Source: Balneola sp.
GTDB lineage: Bacteria > Bacteroidota > Rhodothermia > Balneolales > Balneolaceae
Assembly: GCA_002694685.1 (NCBI GenBank)
Contig: NZMW01000001.1
Coordinates: 372,001 to 436,000 of the forward strand
Length of the DNA stretch: 64,000 nt
Direction: 5' to 3'
The notes below the pieces were generated by a model that saw only the letters and a program-made list of their open reading frames with translations, did not search any database and was not told the origin of the DNA. This document shows, piece by piece, positions 61,752 through 64,000 of this stretch. Position numbers and translations under genes: made by a program. Every line of letters starts with the position of its first letter. Positions within the stretch are counted from its first letter, which is position 1.

Positions 61752-64000
61752 TCAGAATAGAATCACAAAACCGAAGGAGCTTCCGTATTCCCCGTAAAGC
61801 TTTCTACTGAATTCGGTGTAGAATACTCCAAAAATCTTTGATACAGCTATGCTGAGTTCAGCTTGCGTTTGAGACCCTGAATAAGGCAGCAGTGGCTCTA
61901 AGGTTTGTTTTTGATCAACAACTCCTACTGTAACAGCAGATGAAATTTGTATTCCGCTTTTCTGTATGAAGTTGATGGGAATACTTCGGGTTAAGGAACT
62001 GCCAAACTTGTAGCGAATCTGCAGCTCTGAGACCCGAAAGCCCAAAGGTTCTTTATAAACCACGGTATAAAACGGGCGGAACCGAACGTAATCATCTACA
62101 ACAAAGCCATTGTAGGTAAACATACGCTGATTGGGCACTCCTGAATCCGAAGCCCCAATAATGATATCAGTTTGAACGGAATGTGAGGATAAAACCGGCC
62201 AGTAGAACTTCAGCCCAAGTCGATATCGGTCGTAATCAAAGTCACTGCCCCAGCTGTTGATTCCTTTTTCAAGAACCGCATCTGCCAGCCAGCCGAATTC
62301 ACGGAGGTTGTAATCCCGCAAAAACTGGGTTCGTAAATACTGCCGGGTATCATGATGAAGGTGCAGGTACAATCCCTTTACATTCCCTTCCTGAGCGGGA
62401 TAAGTAGCGTCGTTGTTCTGATATTCTTCCGGGGTCAGCCTATTCTTGTAGATGCTGAAATCAGATGTCGAGCTTAAGGAATTGTGAGATTCATCAAGAT
62501 ACAGCGCCCTTAGAAAGGACTCAGTGTCGAAGCGCAGTCTTAGTCCGGCTTCAAATCCTTCCCGTTCAAAAAAGTTATTTCCGGTCGTGCCGCTAAATAG
62601 TGCATACATGGTTTGGCGGGCTTCAAAGAAATCCAAAGGAGTTCGGTTGTATTCATAATCCTGATACTGACCTACCGTTGTTTTGTGGTAGCTTCCTTCG
62701 GGCGCTATGAAGTCATTGCCCAAAAAGTGATATCCACTTAATTCGTAACTCCAGGATTGATTCCCAAAGCCGTATCCACCAATGGCTCTGTAGTCATAAT
62801 CCGGATGGACCGGAGTTCTGAGACCGATACCTACATAATTACCCTCTACCCTGTTGTATCGATAAAAATCACTGAAGTTGGTGATATAAAACCGCTCTAA
62901 TTGATATGGAAGGCGGAAAAATGTACGCATGGCAGCCATCCCAAATTTAACGGAAGCCCGGTCTTCTTCGTAATCCTTGGCTTCTTCAAGCAGTTCTGTG
63001 TTGGTATTACTTTCCTTGTTGGCTAGAGTGTCCCAATACACATCCTTCCGTTTATGGGCATTTGCCTTAATGTCGATTGTTTTGAGTTCTACTTCCTGAG
63101 GTTCAATCCCCGAAATATTCACATCAAAGTTATTCCAGCTCCATTCGTCGTGATAATAAATGCGTTCTTTTGAAGTGAGGAACCGAATGATGGCCGACAG
63201 TTGGGTTCTTTCAGGAAGCCAGAAGTCGCCCTCTTTCTGATAGGTTTGCTGATACCGCAGGTTTGAAATGCTGTAAGCCCCCGTATTGGTATTCGAATAT
63301 TCGTTGAGGGTCACGTCAATACCCAGAATCACCGATTGGTCTTCATCATACCAAACCTGTCCTCGAAATAGCGGACGGGTGTCTATCTTGGGCTCAAAAT
63401 AAATCTCTATGGTACCGGGTGGCCAGGTGCTGTCGGCCTCCTCATCGTAGAGTTCATAAAATTTCCCGGCCTGATCCGAAATAGGTCCTATCACCGTTAG
63501 GTTTTCGGACATGATACTCAGCTTTATCTCATCAGAGTTTAAATTCAGCGGAGCTCCCCCGGTCGAAAAGAAGTCATATTCGCTAAAGAAGTTTTCACTG
63601 GCTCGGTTTGCCTCTATTGTTTCAGAATACCGTTCCGGAGAGGATAAATAGCGAATGGTTGATTTCCGTTCTGAGAAAGCAATCGGTTCTAACTCCTGAT
63701 TTTCGGCATCTTCATACCTAAAATCCTTACCCACGTTACTTAGAATCGCTACTTTATAGACATCAGCTACATAAGAATTGAGGTTCGAATTCTGCTGATC
63801 TCTGATATTAGCCAGTTCCTGAACTTTCCGGGCCACGCGATTGGCGCTTACCGTTATATTCATGGATGCCATATCGGGCTTGAGATAGATATCCTGAGTT
63901 ATCTCTTCGTTTTCCTTGATCTGAAATTCTAGTACTGTATCTCTGAAAGAAATGAAGCGATATCTGATTTTCACCAAGCCGGTATCAAGCTTTATGGAAT
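61752..64000 (-). CDS. DUF5686-type outer-membrane protein with carboxypeptidase-like N-domain (5' partial)
   Basis: About 749 residues are in the window; the reading frame runs open past 64000, so the TTG at 63977 is probably internal and the true start lies outside. The visible N-part (RDTVLEFQIKENEEITQDIYLKP) is the end of a carboxypeptidase-regulatory-like Ig domain. The following VSANRVARKVQELANIRDQQ and the long barrel-like part, ending in FGFVILF, match DUF5686 proteins. Probably sits in the outer membrane; role in transport or surface assembly is unproven. Confidence 0.75.
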   Translation of the reverse strand, partial: SIKLDTGLVKIRYRFISFRDTVLEFQIKENEEITQDIYLKPDMASMNITVSANRVARKVQELANIRDQQNSNLNSYVADVYKVAILSNVGKDFRYEDAENQELEPIAFSERKSTIRYLSSPERYSETIEANRASENFFSEYDFFSTGGAPLNLNSDEIKLSIMSENLTVIGPISDQAGKFYELYDEEADSTWPPGTIEIYFEPKIDTRPLFRGQVWYDEDQSVILGIDVTLNEYSNTNTGAYSISNLRYQQTYQKEGDFWLPERTQLSAIIRFLTSKERIYYHDEWSWNNFDVNISGIEPQEVELKTIDIKANAHKRKDVYWDTLANKESNTNTELLEEAKDYEEDRASVKFGMAAMRTFFRLPYQLERFYITNFSDFYRYNRVEGNYVGIGLRTPVHPDYDYRAIGGYGFGNQSWSYELSGYHFLGNDFIAPEGSYHKTTVGQYQDYEYNRTPLDFFEARQTMYALFSGTTGNNFFEREGFEAGLRLRFDTESFLRALYLDESHNSLSSTSDFSIYKNRLTPEEYQNNDATYPAQEGNVKGLYLHLHHDTRQYLRTQFLRDYNLREFGWLADAVLEKGINSWGSDFDYDRYRLGLKFYWPVLSSHSVQTDIIIGASDSGVPNQRMFTYNGFVVDDYVRFRPFYTVVYKEPLGFRVSELQIRYKFGSSLTRSIPINFIQKSGIQISSAVTVGVVDQKQTLEPLLPYSGSQTQAELSIAVSKIFGVFYTEFSRKLYGEYGSSFGFVILF

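Overview
The window looks like chromosome of a moderately AT-rich, Gram-negative, Bacteroidota-like bacterium, most plausibly a marine or halophilic member of the Balneolota (Balneolaceae). Reasons are the DUF4837 lipoprotein, tandem parvulins beside MoxR/vWA genes, TolB-propeller/amidohydrolase fusions, a DUF5686-type outer-membrane protein, e(P4) lipoprotein, weak use of Shine-Dalgarno sites and several promoters of the TTTG / TAnnTTTG type. The assignment is from gene content only. No rRNA, tRNA, CRISPR array or insertion sequence was recognised.

Layout. 1-6132: a tightly overlapped tryptophan operon (trpE end, trpS, trpG, trpD, trpC, trpF, trpB, trpA) with the tryptophanyl-tRNA synthetase gene inside it. 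6142-11856: a DUF4837 lipoprotein gene, then a biotin operon (bioF, a BioH-type esterase candidate, bioC, bioD, bioA). 11909-18315: aldo/keto reductase, tadA, an AT-rich PEGA-like secreted protein gene that appears to have been inserted at the start codon of apt, apt itself, a lipoprotein/coiled-coil pair and a secreted histidine phosphatase. 18321-27681 (minus strand): vWA protein, MoxR ATPase, three parvulin-type chaperones, a nucleoside transporter and thymidine kinase. 27757-38120: 2H phosphoesterase, UvrD-like helicase, a peptidase/propeller/Omp85-like fusion, der, a stand-alone nuoI, peroxiredoxin and a single-domain response regulator. 38161-42492 (minus): TonB protein and a rimB-rimK-AspA/AstE-DUF952-lipid kinase operon. 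42604-46606: e(P4) phosphatase, D-threonine aldolase/D-serine dehydratase-like enzyme, GH43 glycosidase.

46753-58100 (almost all minus) is the accessory stretch: amidohydrolase, toxin-antitoxin pair with a perfect palindromic operator candidate, small membrane proteins, an Old Yellow Enzyme, an M28 peptidase, a Crp/Fnr regulator with DUF2892 protein, a small P-loop kinase, an HNH endonuclease and a four-gene cluster of very small unknown proteins. A composite palindromic repeat recurs downstream of minus-strand genes here, and an attC-like folded element separates the small-gene cluster from the HNH gene. 58167-64000 carries an exported propeller-amidohydrolase fusion and a truncated DUF5686-type outer-membrane protein.

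The most promising unexplained items are the four-gene small-protein cluster (56736-57718) with a short motif shared between two of its proteins, the attC-like element next to it (56601-56722), the insertion at the apt start codon (14104-15369), and the repeat family of 48-56 kb.
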